The notes below the pieces were generated by a model. It worked only from the letters and a program-made list of their open reading frames with translations, was not told the DNA's origin and searched no databases. 64,000 bases of DNA. Origin: Tissierella sp032104385. GTDB lineage: Bacteria > Bacillota > Clostridia > Tissierellales > Tissierellaceae. Both the position numbers and the translations under genes were made by a program. This document shows positions 8,349 to 16,825 of the stretch, piece by piece (position 1 is the first letter of the stretch; each line of letters begins with the position of its first letter). The DNA lies in the NCBI RefSeq assembly GCF_032104385.1, contig NZ_DAMCHJ010000008.1:1-64000 (forward strand). The letters are read 5' to 3'.

Positions 8349-9080
8349 ATGGAAAAGGTTATTGATATTCAACATTTAAGTAAATCCTTTGGAAATCATC
8401 AAGTGTTAAAAGATATTAATTTTTCAGTAACCAAAGGAGAAGTAGTTTGTATTATTGGTTCATCTGGTTCAGGAAAATCAACCCTTCTTCGTTGTGTAAA
8501 CCTTCTAGAGAAACCAAGTGGTGGTAAAATCCTTTATAAAGGAGAAAATATCTTAGATGATAAGCATGATATTTACGAATATCGTACAAAGCTAGGAATG
8601 GTGTTTCAACAATTTAACTTGTTTAATAATCATAATGCTTTAAACAACTGTATTGTGGGGCAAATGAAAGTGTTAAAACGCTCTAAAGAAGAGGCAGAAA
8701 AGGTAGCTATGAAATATTTACAAGTAGTTGGAATGGATCAATATATTAATGCAAAGCCAAAACAATTATCAGGAGGTCAAAAACAACGTGTAGCTATTGC
8801 TAGGGCACTTTCTATGGAGCCTGATGTTATGCTATTTGATGAGCCTACATCTGCTCTTGATCCAGAGATGGTAGGAGAAGTGCTTAAAGTTATGAAGGAA
8901 CTTGCTGAAACAGGACTTACCATGTTAGTAGTGACTCATGAAATGGGATTTGCAAAGGAAGTAGCTGATCGTGTAGTATTTATGGATAAAGGAGTTATTG
9001 CAGAAGAGGGAAGTCCAGAGCAGATTTTAAATAATCCCCTTGCGGAACGTACAAGAGAGTTTTTGAGACGTACTTTATAA
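8349..9080 (+). CDS. Amino acid ABC transporter ATP-binding protein (probably lysine)
   Basis: 243 residues, standard length for GlnQ/HisP-type ATPases. Walker A GSSGSGKST near residue 38, signature LSGGQKQRVAIARAL near 138, Walker B VMLFDEPTSALDPE and the switch histidine in VVTHEMGFA are all intact. It powers import through the preceding permease and closes the lysine riboswitch operon. Confidence 0.95.
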   Translation: MEKVIDIQHLSKSFGNHQVLKDINFSVTKGEVVCIIGSSGSGKSTLLRCVNLLEKPSGGKILYKGENILDDKHDIYEYRTKLGMVFQQFNLFNNHNALNNCIVGQMKVLKRSKEEAEKVAMKYLQVVGMDQYINAKPKQLSGGQKQRVAIARALSMEPDVMLFDEPTSALDPEMVGEVLKVMKELAETGLTMLVVTHEMGFAKEVADRVVFMDKGVIAEEGSPEQILNNPLAERTREFLRRTL

Positions 9081-9115
9081 TAGTTATAGTGCTAAAAGAT
9101 ATTAAAAGTAGTATT

Positions 9116-9156
9116 GTGAAATCTGTGTCTTTATCTTCTTTAGACACAGATTTCAC
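9116..9156. terminator. Bidirectional terminator between convergent genes
   Basis: Perfect 15-bp stem GTGAAATCTGTGTCT with its complement and an 11-nt loop, located between the ends of the ABC importer operon and the minus-strand dehydrogenase gene. T runs are weak on both sides. Confidence 0.7.
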
Positions 9157-9165
9157 TTACATTAA

Positions 9166-10107
9166 TTAATATCCCATTTTTAAATTAACCACATTAATAA
9201 GTTCTTCCTTATTTATATATCTTTTCATATTTTCATAGGCTATCTCGTATCTTCTTCTACTGTACATTTCTGAAGCCCAAGAGTTATGAGGAGATATAAT
9301 TACATTATCCATTTCCCATAAAGGACTATCTTCTGATAAAGGCTCTACTTCAAAAACATCAAGGGCAGCTTTTTTGATTTTACCAGATTTTAAATTATTA
9401 ATAAGGGCGCTTTCATCTATGATGCTTCCACGAGCAATATTTATTAAATAAGTTCCATTTTTCATACTTGAAAATATATTTTCATCTATTAGATGATGAG
9501 TATTATCTGTATATGGAGCAGCTATTATTAAAAAATCACATTGAGGAACTATATCATTTATTTTATCTATACTAAAACATTGATGAAAATACTTTGCACT
9601 CTTTCCACTAGAATTAATACCCAGTATCTTTACCCCAAATCCTTCTAGTCTTTTAGCTGTTTCTTGGGATATAGAGCCGGTTCCAACGAATCCTATAGTT
9701 TTTCCAAAAAGCTCTAAAATTGAAGTATCCATTTTCCATATTTTTTTATTTTGTTTATCATAAAACTCTCTGCTATTTTTAATCATTTCTAATATTTTAA
9801 GAATTATCCATTCAGCTATAGGTATACTATATCCACCTCTGTTGTTTGTAAGAATAATATCTTGAGCTAGAATTTTATCTATTGGTACTTGGTTGATACC
9901 TGCACTTAAAAGTTGTATCCATTTAAGATTTGGGAAAAGTTCAATATCTATTTTATTAAATGGATCAAAGCATACCATCAAATCTATATCCTTTATTTCC
10001 TTGGAAAAGTTCATATCTCTTTCATCCTTGAATATTATTTCAAAACCTAAGTTTTCCAGATTTTTCATTTCATCATCTTTATATCTAAAAGTAATTAATG
10101 CTTTCAA
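9166..10107 (-). CDS. D-2-hydroxyacid dehydrogenase family protein
   Basis: 313 residues. An N-terminal catalytic subdomain precedes a Rossmann NAD domain with GFVGTGSISQETAKR near residue 140. The catalytic set is present: Arg in NIARGSIIDE, Glu in DVFEVEPL and His in ISPHNSWASE. The family reduces 2-oxoacids to D-2-hydroxyacids with NADH, or acts as phosphoglycerate dehydrogenase; the missing ACT domain and short length argue against SerA. Substrate cannot be told from sequence. Monocistronic, SD AGGAGG. Confidence 0.88.
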   Translation of the reverse strand: MKALITFRYKDDEMKNLENLGFEIIFKDERDMNFSKEIKDIDLMVCFDPFNKIDIELFPNLKWIQLLSAGINQVPIDKILAQDIILTNNRGGYSIPIAEWIILKILEMIKNSREFYDKQNKKIWKMDTSILELFGKTIGFVGTGSISQETAKRLEGFGVKILGINSSGKSAKYFHQCFSIDKINDIVPQCDFLIIAAPYTDNTHHLIDENIFSSMKNGTYLINIARGSIIDESALINNLKSGKIKKAALDVFEVEPLSEDSPLWEMDNVIISPHNSWASEMYSRRRYEIAYENMKRYINKEELINVVNLKMGY

Positions 10108-10256
10108 AAATATTCCTCCTTTTAATGCTATGATAATATAATAATACCCATCTGCCTATAAAAACAACATTTGATTGGAGTTTTGATATGAAGAATAAAA
10201 ATGTTGCAAAATGTCGAAAAATCTGGTATATTTATTACGTTAAAATAAAATATTTG

Positions 10257-10327
10257 CTTTCATATAATCTCGATAATATGGTTCGGGAGTTTCTACAGGA
10301 TAACCGTAAACTATCCTACTATGGGTC
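10257..10327 (+). promoter_or_regulatory. Purine riboswitch, guanine class
   Basis: CATATAATCTCGATAATATG, then GGGAGTTTCTAC and CCGTAAACTATCC, closing with TACTATG: the P1, J1/2, loop 2, J2/3, loop 3 and J3/1 blocks of the xpt-type aptamer. The discriminator base in J3/1 is C (ACTATG), which pairs with guanine or hypoxanthine; adenine riboswitches have U there. It precedes a nucleobase permease and a phosphoribosyltransferase, as expected for purine salvage control. Confidence 0.93.
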
Positions 10328-10345
10328 AGGATAACAGATAAAACT

Positions 10346-10384
10346 ACAAAGGTGGATATAATTTCTAACCTTTGTTTTCGTTTT
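10346..10384 (+). terminator. Guanine riboswitch terminator
   Basis: 8-bp stem ACAAAGGT with ACCTTTGT followed by TTTCGTTTTC, 20 nt beyond the aptamer. Likely the ligand-controlled terminator. Confidence 0.7.
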
Positions 10385-10385
10385 C

Positions 10386-10425
10386 AAAGGACTGAATTCT
10401 TTCCTATAGGAAAGAATCAGTCCTT
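10386..10425 (+). terminator. Second hairpin in the guanine riboswitch leader
   Basis: A long stem AAAGGACTGA plus TTCTTTCC closing on a 4-nt loop, with one bulged A, followed by a weak T-rich tail. It may be a second terminator or an mRNA-protecting hairpin ahead of the permease start. Confidence 0.6.
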
Positions 10426-10477
10426 TGTTGTATTCATGTATTCCATTGTTTGAGGGCAAAGTAAAGGAGAGACATAA

Positions 10478-11545
10478 ATGGATTTACTAAAAGATTTACT
10501 TGCAGCACTTAGTGTTATTCTTAATGGATTACCTCAAGGACTTTTGGCATTATCATTTGGATTTGCATCGGTTCCTACAGCTTTTGCATTTATTGTTGGT
10601 GCCGTTGGATGTTTAGTTTTAGGTGTAGTAGCTCCAGTTTCATTCCAAGCAGAAACTATTACATTAGCAGGAACAATGGGAAAAGATATGAGAGAACGAA
10701 TATCTATGGTTATTTTAGGTGGAGTAGGTATGACTATTATAGGCATATTTGGTCTTCTTGAAAGAATTGTAACCTTTATAGGACCTGCAATTACAAATGG
10801 AATGATGGCAGGTGTAGGTATTATGTTGACACGTGTAGCTATTGATATGGCAAGAAAAAATAAGATTGTTGGTTTTGGATCTATTGCTATTAGTTTCATT
10901 ACCTATATGATTACAAAAGATCTAGTATATACAATTGCAATTTCAGTGATTATCACAAGTGTAATAGCAATGATATTAAAACAAAAATCTAATATCAATA
11001 TTACTGAGAGGGAAAAGATTGTTTTTCAAAAGCCTGTTATAAATATTTCTGTTGTTCGTGGTGCTTTGGCAATGATATGTCTAAATATTGGAGCAAATAT
11101 TGCCTTTGGAAAAATCACTGGAAGTATTGCGAACACTAATGTAAATATCGACCATTTATCTATCGTAAGCAGTTTGGCAGACTTAGCATCTGCAATGTTT
11201 GGAGGAGGACCTGTTGAGTCTATTATTTCTGCAACAGGAGGTGCACCACATCCTTTGATGTCAGGCGTTTTAATGATGAGTTTAATGGCAATTATCTTAT
11301 TTGCAGGATTACTTCCTAAAATGGGCAAATATATACCTAGTGAGTCAATTGCTGGATTTTTGTTTGTATTGGGAGCAATTGTAACAGCACCTGTCAATGC
11401 TACAGCTGCTTTAACTGCAACAGGCATACCAGGAGGTTCTATTGTTGGAGGAATAACTATGACTGTAACAGCAATAACTGATCCGTTTTTAGGTATGTTA
11501 GCAGGGATTATTTTTAAAGGATTTGCTAGTATATTAGGAATTTAA
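10478..11545 (+). CDS. NCS2-type nucleobase permease, short form
   Basis: 355 residues, almost wholly hydrophobic with about eleven predicted helices. Patterns such as GGGPVESIISATGGAP and the late PSESIAGFLFVLGAI resemble the substrate-site helices of the NCS2/AzgA purine permeases, but the protein is about 75 residues shorter than PbuG (about 430). Under a guanine riboswitch and 22 bp before a phosphoribosyltransferase, it should import guanine, hypoxanthine or xanthine. The family call is moderate; a relative of the putative sulfate/nucleobase permeases is possible. SD AAAGGAGAG. Confidence 0.72.
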   Translation: MDLLKDLLAALSVILNGLPQGLLALSFGFASVPTAFAFIVGAVGCLVLGVVAPVSFQAETITLAGTMGKDMRERISMVILGGVGMTIIGIFGLLERIVTFIGPAITNGMMAGVGIMLTRVAIDMARKNKIVGFGSIAISFITYMITKDLVYTIAISVIITSVIAMILKQKSNINITEREKIVFQKPVINISVVRGALAMICLNIGANIAFGKITGSIANTNVNIDHLSIVSSLADLASAMFGGGPVESIISATGGAPHPLMSGVLMMSLMAIILFAGLLPKMGKYIPSESIAGFLFVLGAIVTAPVNATAALTATGIPGGSIVGGITMTVTAITDPFLGMLAGIIFKGFASILGI

Positions 11546-11567
11546 TGTATAAGGAGGAGTTTAAATA

Positions 11568-12113
11568 ATGAAAAAAACATATTTTATTGAAGTGGCTGGA
11601 GTAAAACGTGAGTTACCTATTATACAAATTAGTGATAATCTTAGTATTGCAAGTTTTGTAATATTAGGAGATACTGAAATGGTTTGTGCAGCAGCTTCTG
11701 AAATTGTAAAGAAGTTACCTGAAGTTGATATATTAGTAACTGCAGAGGCAAAGGGAATTCCCTTAGTATTTGAAATCTCAAGACTATTAAAGATGAAAAG
11801 ATATATTGTAGCGAGGAAAAGTATTAAACCATATATGAGTTCACCAATTGTTGATGAAGTTATTTCCATCACTACACAAAAGAAGCAATTATTATGTTTA
11901 GATGAGCAGGATGTGGAGTATATAAAAGGAAAAAGAGTAGCTATTATTGATGATGTTATAAGTACTGGAGGTTCAATTCAAGCATTGGAAAGGCTTATAG
12001 ACTCTGTAGGAGGTATTGTTGCTGCCAAAGCAGCTATATTAGCAGAAGGTGAAGCAGCAGATAGAGAAGATATTATATTCTTAGAACATCTTCCCCTTTT
12101 TGAAATAAAATAG
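11568..12113 (+). CDS. Purine phosphoribosyltransferase family protein
   Basis: 181 residues of the type I phosphoribosyltransferase fold. The PRPP-binding loop VAIIDDVISTGGSIQAL lies near residue 125 and ILVTAEAKGIPLVFEIS near 57 is the flanking loop. Size and the adenine phosphoribosyltransferase-like order of motifs fit Apt/Xpt relatives. With the upstream permease under a guanine riboswitch, it likely salvages guanine, xanthine or hypoxanthine to the nucleotide; the base cannot be fixed from sequence. Strong SD AAGGAGGAG; terminator follows. Confidence 0.85.
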   Translation: MKKTYFIEVAGVKRELPIIQISDNLSIASFVILGDTEMVCAAASEIVKKLPEVDILVTAEAKGIPLVFEISRLLKMKRYIVARKSIKPYMSSPIVDEVISITTQKKQLLCLDEQDVEYIKGKRVAIIDDVISTGGSIQALERLIDSVGGIVAAKAAILAEGEAADREDIIFLEHLPLFEIK

Positions 12114-12128
12114 CTTGTTTTATAGTAA

Positions 12129-12177
12129 AATTCTTGGAAAGCTAAAGATACTCTTTAGCTTTCCAAGAATTTTTTTG
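12129..12177 (+). terminator. Terminator of the purine salvage operon
   Basis: Perfect 18-bp stem from ATTCTTGGAAAGCTAAAG, 5-nt loop and seven Ts. Very strong. Confidence 0.92.
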
Positions 12178-12393
12178 TTCTATATATTCATAAGATTCTT
12201 TTATTATAAATACGATTTCTAACTAGAACTAATTTATCTATAAGTTAAGCGCGGAAAAAATAAATGTTTCTTTGATAAAGTTACTCTAGTTACTATAGCC
12301 TATTTAAATAATTGATAGAGGGATAGAATGCTTTAATTAAATTGGAAATTAATATATAATCTTATAATAGAATATAAAATAAGGAGGAATATT

Positions 12394-12783
12394 GTGGGAA
12401 GAAAAGCTTATAATGCAAAAGGAGTATCAGCCTCAGGACCATATTCACATGCAGTTGATGCTGGAGAATTAGTTTTTTTATCAGGACAAACTGCAATGAA
12501 CTCAGAGTCAAAAACAATAAATAAAGGGAATATAACAGAGCAAACTAAACAATGTTTTGTTAATTTGTTTAAGGTATTAGAAGCGGCTAATCTTACTTCA
12601 GATGATGTAGTAAAGGTAAATGTATATTTAACAGATATGAATAATTTCTCTGAAATGAATGAAGTATATAAAATGAATTTTTCTGAGCCATATCCAGCTA
12701 GAACATGTATATCTGTTTTAGGATTACCCCTTGGTGCAGATGTGGAAATAGAATTAGTTGCAAAAAGATCATGCAATGAATAG
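12394..12783 (+). CDS. ridA: RidA family deaminase
   Basis: 129 residues from GTG with AAGGAGGAA upstream. Family landmarks: GPYSHAV near the start, VFLSGQ, the VNVYLTDMNNF strand, and PARTCISVLGLPLGADVEIE with the arginine that binds carboxylates. RidA hydrolyses reactive enamine/imine intermediates released by PLP enzymes such as threonine dehydratase to 2-oxoacids and ammonia. TTGGAA...TATAAT around 12340-12370 is a plausible promoter. It is convergent with the ornithine cyclodeaminase-like gene. Confidence 0.93.
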   Translation: MGRKAYNAKGVSASGPYSHAVDAGELVFLSGQTAMNSESKTINKGNITEQTKQCFVNLFKVLEAANLTSDDVVKVNVYLTDMNNFSEMNEVYKMNFSEPYPARTCISVLGLPLGADVEIELVAKRSCNE

Positions 12784-12800
12784 TTAATTATAGGGTTAAC

Positions 12801-12838
12801 AGGCACTAGGTTGCTAATCTAGTGCCTAAGTTATTTTT
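12801..12838. terminator. Bidirectional terminator between ridA and the convergent gene
   Basis: 9-bp stem AGGCACTAG with CTAGTGCCT and a 9-nt loop. The last codons and stop of the minus-strand gene lie inside the stem. Confidence 0.75.
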
Positions 12839-13840
12839 TAAGTTTTCAATTTCATAGACCAATAGATTTAAGAATAAACCTACGTCTGTTACAATACCTG
12901 TAGTTTGACTACTTCCTCTATCACATAGTTTTGTAACTACAGCAGAATTAATATCTACACACATCATTTTAATTCTTGCAGGAAGCATATTTCCACTAGC
13001 AATTCCATGAAGCATGGAGCCAAGGACTAATACTATATCTGAAGATTGCAGATACTTATTATAGGCTTCTTGAGCTTCTATCATATCAGTTATGGTATCT
13101 GGCAATGGACCATCATCCCTTAAACTCCCTGCCAGGACAAAAGGAGTATGATTTTTTACACATTCATACATTATACCTGAATGTAATGCTTTAGCTTTTA
13201 CAGTTTCTCTTATAGAGCCGTATTTCATAACTTGATTTATAGCTCTCATATGATTTCTATAGCCATTATTGACTACTTTACCTGATTTTGCACATACTCC
13301 TAAAGAAGTGCCAAATAGATTTTTTTCTATATCATGAACTGCAAGGGCATTTCCAGCTAATAAACTGGAAACATAATTTTGTCTAATGAGTTCTGAGAGA
13401 TAATAATCTCCCCCTGTATGGACTACAACAGGTCCTGCAACTATGGTTAATTTTTTATTATTATAGAATAATTCAGAAGCTAGATCTTTTATAAGAATAT
13501 TATTTTTTCTTTCTGAAGATATGGAACTATTCATAAAGTTAAAAGAGTTTTCCACTTTTATTTCATTATCATTTACTATCTTAACACCTGAATCCCCGCA
13601 AACTATCATATCACCCTTTTTAATATCTCTTAATTTTTTACATGAGGCATCATTTTCATCTATGACTATAAGTGCATCCATTCTTTGTTTTTTTACCTCT
13701 ATCCATTTATGATTATGATAAACTAAAGTTTTATAATTTGTAGTCGAATAAAAATCGTCAGGGACATGCTTATCTTGTTCAACTTTTTTTAATACTATAT
13801 TTTTAGATAAATTATTATTTTTTAATTTATTAACTTCCAT
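12806..13840 (-). CDS. Ornithine cyclodeaminase of the TIGR00300 (LOR/SDH-like) family
   Basis: 344 residues from ATG at 13840; a GTG at 13858 sits upstream of the SD GGAGAG and is rejected. A short N-terminal part is followed by the diagnostic Rossmann-like region: VAGPVVVHTGG, LLAGNALAVHDIE, GSLRDDGPLPDTITD and GSMLHGIASGNMLPA, ending with DINSAVVTKLCDRGSSQ. This family, unrelated to the classical mu-crystallin-like enzyme, includes archaeal ornithine cyclodeaminase and the C-terminal part of cyanobacterial AgrE/ArgZ. It should convert ornithine to proline and ammonia with bound NAD. The T-box upstream, with a proline specifier, supports a role in proline synthesis. Confidence 0.82.
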   Translation of the reverse strand: MEVNKLKNNNLSKNIVLKKVEQDKHVPDDFYSTTNYKTLVYHNHKWIEVKKQRMDALIVIDENDASCKKLRDIKKGDMIVCGDSGVKIVNDNEIKVENSFNFMNSSISSERKNNILIKDLASELFYNNKKLTIVAGPVVVHTGGDYYLSELIRQNYVSSLLAGNALAVHDIEKNLFGTSLGVCAKSGKVVNNGYRNHMRAINQVMKYGSIRETVKAKALHSGIMYECVKNHTPFVLAGSLRDDGPLPDTITDMIEAQEAYNKYLQSSDIVLVLGSMLHGIASGNMLPARIKMMCVDINSAVVTKLCDRGSSQTTGIVTDVGLFLNLLVYEIENLKNNLGTRLAT

Positions 13841-13918
13841 TTTAAACTCTCCTTTCACTAATTGACAATTTAAATAAATTCTCCTATTGCCTAAACTAAA
13901 ACTTACTTACTGGATATC

Positions 13919-14093
13919 TTCGTTGTGTTAGGTCATTTTCCGCAGTCTTACTGCACAAATTCATTTGCTACCTTAATTTGCTCCGCAGGATATAATTCAG
14001 TAGTCCTTTAGGGCTCATTATCATTCGCATGAATTTGGCGTTCGTTGCGTTTGACCTACATCAACTCACTTAACGTTCGTTGTGTTAGGTCAT
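13919..14093 (-). repeat. Repeat-bounded element in the leader of the ornithine cyclodeaminase gene
   Basis: An 18-bp sequence, TTCGTTGTGTTAGGTCAT on the plus strand, occurs at 13919-13936 and again at 14076-14093. A related copy, CGTTCGTTGCGTTTGACCTA, starts at 14039. Between them is a 9-bp inverted repeat (CAAATTCAT with ATGAATTTG). The segment is visibly richer in GC than its surroundings and lies between the T-box terminator and the gene. It may be a small dispersed repeat insertion or a structured RNA; I do not recognise it. Confidence 0.6.
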
Positions 14094-14127
14094 AAAAAAA
14101 CCTTCATCCCAATACTGGGACGAAGGT
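14094..14127 (-). terminator. T-box terminator (proline T-box)
   Basis: 12-bp stem, one mismatch or wobble pair, 4-nt loop; read on the minus strand it ends in a run of seven Ts. It competes with the antiterminator that contains the T-box sequence. Confidence 0.9.
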
Positions 14128-14341
14128 AATTCGCGGTACCACCCAAATTGATTAAGCAATGAAAACAAAGCCTAATCCCCTTGAAGCCCATAACGTTGGC
14201 GAAACGGACAAATTTTATCATTTGCAGCCTAGAGGGTGGGTTCAAAAGAAATAATCTTAGAAGATCTTTCAGTCGGTGGATCTTCCTTCCTTTTAGAATC
14301 TTTCTATTTACTAGTCCTCATCATAGCTAAATATTTATTTA
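14128..14341 (-). promoter_or_regulatory. T-box leader, specifier probably proline
   Basis: On the minus strand the T-box sequence GGGTGGTACCGCG (plus 14132-14144) precedes the terminator. Upstream lie a stem I with GATGAGGACTAGTA (AGTA bulge) and, on the returning strand, TTTGAACCCACCCTC. Aligned with the usual GAA-NNN-A pattern the specifier reads CCC, proline; a one-base shift gives CCA, also proline. Uncharged tRNA-Pro would allow transcription of the ornithine cyclodeaminase gene. Confidence 0.82.
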
Positions 14342-14347
14342 AAGACT

Positions 14348-14376
14348 ATTATATGAATTATAAATCTAATTGTCAA
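14348..14376 (-). promoter_or_regulatory. Sigma-A promoter of the T-box transcript
   Basis: On the minus strand, TTGACA and TATAAT, both perfect, with a 17-bp spacer. Start expected near 14341. Confidence 0.9.
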
Positions 14377-14522
14377 GGATTTTTTCAAAAATATTTTTGT
14401 CTTCATATCCCATAATATTCTATATCTTATAATTAATGTATGGATATTAAATTGAAAAATTATACAAAGGGTATAAAATCTATAGTATAATACTAAATAT
14501 ATTCTATGAGGAGGTAAAGAAA

Positions 14523-15722
14523 ATGGGATTAATAAAAGCAATTAGTTCTGCCATTGGAGGCTCACTTGCAGATCAATGGTTAGAAGTAATTGAACCTAAT
14601 GATATGAGTGACAGCACTGTATTTACATCTGGTATAACTGTTAGAAAAGATTCTAGAAGGGGATCCAATAAAAGAGCAACAGAAAATACAGTTTCAAATG
14701 GATCAATAATTCATGTATATTCAAATCAACTTATGATTCTAGTAGATGGAGGGAAAATAGTAGATTATACTGCTGAAGAAGGATATTATAAAGTAGATAA
14801 TTCTTCTTTACCATCTTTATTTAATGGAAGTTTCAAGGATTCTTTAAAAGAATCTTTCCAGCGTGTAAAATACGGTGGAGTTACACCTACTTCTCAAAAA
14901 GTATACTATATTAATTTACAAGAGATAAAGGGAATAAAATTTGGGACACCTAATCCTTTAAATTATTTTGATAATTTTTATAATTCAGAGTTATTTCTAA
15001 GAACTTTTGGGACTTATTCTATAAAAATAACAGATCCAATACTGTTTTATATGGAAGCAATACCAAGAAATAAGGATAAAGTAGATATAGAAGATATTAA
15101 TGAGCAATATTTATCAGAGTTTTTAGAAGCGTTACAGTCAGCAATGAATCAAATGTCAGTTGATGGAATCCGTATATCCCACGTTCCTTCAAAAGGTAGG
15201 GAGTTAAGCCAATATATGGCAAATATTCTAGATGATGATTGGAAGAGAATGAGAGGAATGGAAATCCAATCTGTAGGTATAGCAAGTATTTCTTATGATG
15301 ATGAGTCTAAAGAATTAATCAATATGAGAAATAAAGGAGCTATGTTAGGTGAACCAGCTGTGAGAGAAGGATATGTACAGGGATCTATTGCTAGAGGATT
15401 GGAAGCGGCTGGTTCAAATGAAGGAGGATCTGCTACTGCTTTTATGGGTATGGGAATAGGAATTCAAGGGGCAGGTGGTTTTATGGGTGCCGCATCGGCA
15501 TCTAATTACAATCAAATGGCTCAAGGGCAAAGTCAACAAAATCAAGCCCAAAATATGCCGAAAAGTCATTGGTTCTGTACAAATTGCGGTGCAAAAAATT
15601 CAGGTAATTTCTGCTCAGAATGTGGAACAAAGAGAGAAACTCCAGCACAATGTTCCAACTGTGGATATAAGCCAACAGGAGAAAATCCAAAGTTTTGTCC
15701 AGAGTGTGGAAATAAGTTTTAA
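14523..15722 (+). CDS. SPFH domain protein with C-terminal zinc ribbons (YdjI-like)
   Basis: 399 residues. The N-terminal 290 residues form an SPFH/band-7 domain of the YdjI (virion core protein-like) group, then a Gly/Ala/Gln-rich linker, then two zinc ribbons: CTNCG...CSECG and CSNCG...CPECG (about residues 348-396). In Bacillus subtilis, YdjI with YdjG and YdjH forms a membrane complex that recruits PspA during envelope stress. The two downstream genes correspond to YdjG and YdjH, so the set is intact apart from PspA, which is not in the window. SD GAGGAGG. Confidence 0.88.
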   Translation: MGLIKAISSAIGGSLADQWLEVIEPNDMSDSTVFTSGITVRKDSRRGSNKRATENTVSNGSIIHVYSNQLMILVDGGKIVDYTAEEGYYKVDNSSLPSLFNGSFKDSLKESFQRVKYGGVTPTSQKVYYINLQEIKGIKFGTPNPLNYFDNFYNSELFLRTFGTYSIKITDPILFYMEAIPRNKDKVDIEDINEQYLSEFLEALQSAMNQMSVDGIRISHVPSKGRELSQYMANILDDDWKRMRGMEIQSVGIASISYDDESKELINMRNKGAMLGEPAVREGYVQGSIARGLEAAGSNEGGSATAFMGMGIGIQGAGGFMGAASASNYNQMAQGQSQQNQAQNMPKSHWFCTNCGAKNSGNFCSECGTKRETPAQCSNCGYKPTGENPKFCPECGNKF

Positions 15723-15766
15723 TAGGATTAAAATTAAATATTCGGCAATTTGAAAAGAGGTGGACT

Positions 15767-16825
15767 ATGGCGACTTATAGTTATAAATGTCCAAGTTGTG
15801 GTGCAGGCATACATTTTAAACCTGCATTGCAAAAATTTAAATGTGACTTTTGTTTAAGTGAATATACTGAAGAAGAAATTGAAGATATATATAAAGAAAC
15901 AGATAAAAGTGAAAATGAAGAAACATATGACAGCCACAAGGAAAATGACAAACTATTATCCTATGAGTGTAATAGTTGTGGTGCAAAAGTAGTCACTGAT
16001 GATACTACTACTGCTACATTTTGTTATTATTGTCATAATCCAGTTATAATATCAGATAGGCTAACAGGTGACTTTCAGCCAAATAAATTGATACCATTTT
16101 CTGTTGATAAAAATAAGGCGAAAAAGATGTTTTTATATTGGGCTGGGAACAAGAAATTTGTTCCTAATGATTTTTATAGTGATTCACAATTGGAAAAGAT
16201 AACAGGAATATATTTGCCATATTGGTGGGCTGACTGTGAAGTTGATATAGATTATATGGGAGAAGGAAGAACTATTAGAATATGGAGAAGCAGAGATATG
16301 GAATTTACGGAAACCAAGAAATATCAAATTGTGAGAAAGGGTCAGATAGATATAAGGAATGTAGGCGAATTGGCATTTGCTAAAATAGATGATAACCTCT
16401 TAGATGGAATAGCTCCATATAATGAAGATGAGGCTATAGATTTTTCTATGCCATATCTTTCGGGTTTTTTTGCAGAGCAATACGATATACCAAAAGAAGA
16501 TATTAGTCCTAAAGTAGAGGATAGAGTTAATAAATATTCAAAATCTTTGATAAATGAAACTATATCTGGATTTAATGGAGTAAATGTTGTCAGAAATAAT
16601 TCTAAGATAAACTATAAAAATTGGAACTATACCCTTTTGCCTATGTGGATATTGACCTATCTTTACGAGGGAAAGACCTATGTATATGCGGTAAATGGTC
16701 AGACAGGTAAAGCTTTTGGAGAACTTCCATTTAGTAAGAAAAAGGCATTTAATGTCTGTATAATAGTTTTTATAGCAACTGTTATTGCTAGTCTAATAGG
16801 AGGGATATTGATGTGGCTAATATAG
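15767..16825 (+). CDS. Zinc ribbon membrane protein (YdjG-like)
   Basis: 352 residues. Two N-terminal zinc ribbons, CPSCG...CDFC (residues 8-29) and CNSCG...CYYC (about 67-89), are followed by an alpha/beta region and one hydrophobic C-terminal helix (about 325-348) that would anchor it in the membrane. This layout is that of Bacillus YdjG, an integral partner of YdjH and YdjI. It lies 44 bp after the SPFH gene and overlaps the next gene by 13 bp, so translation is probably coupled. Confidence 0.82.
   Translation: MATYSYKCPSCGAGIHFKPALQKFKCDFCLSEYTEEEIEDIYKETDKSENEETYDSHKENDKLLSYECNSCGAKVVTDDTTTATFCYYCHNPVIISDRLTGDFQPNKLIPFSVDKNKAKKMFLYWAGNKKFVPNDFYSDSQLEKITGIYLPYWWADCEVDIDYMGEGRTIRIWRSRDMEFTETKKYQIVRKGQIDIRNVGELAFAKIDDNLLDGIAPYNEDEAIDFSMPYLSGFFAEQYDIPKEDISPKVEDRVNKYSKSLINETISGFNGVNVVRNNSKINYKNWNYTLLPMWILTYLYEGKTYVYAVNGQTGKAFGELPFSKKKAFNVCIIVFIATVIASLIGGILMWLI

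Noticed and set aside
10534..10899. Long minus-strand open frame inside the permease gene, and similar ones inside livJ, feoB and ftsH
   Set aside because: Shadow frames: no SD, composition mirrors the membrane protein or enzyme on the other strand.
13521..13712. Plus-strand frame opposite the ornithine cyclodeaminase gene
   Set aside because: No SD and no recognisable features; antisense of a conserved coding region.
15475..15753. Frame overlapping the zinc-ribbon end of the YdjI-like gene
   Set aside because: The zinc-ribbon cysteines belong to the other frame; this is a shifted reading of it.
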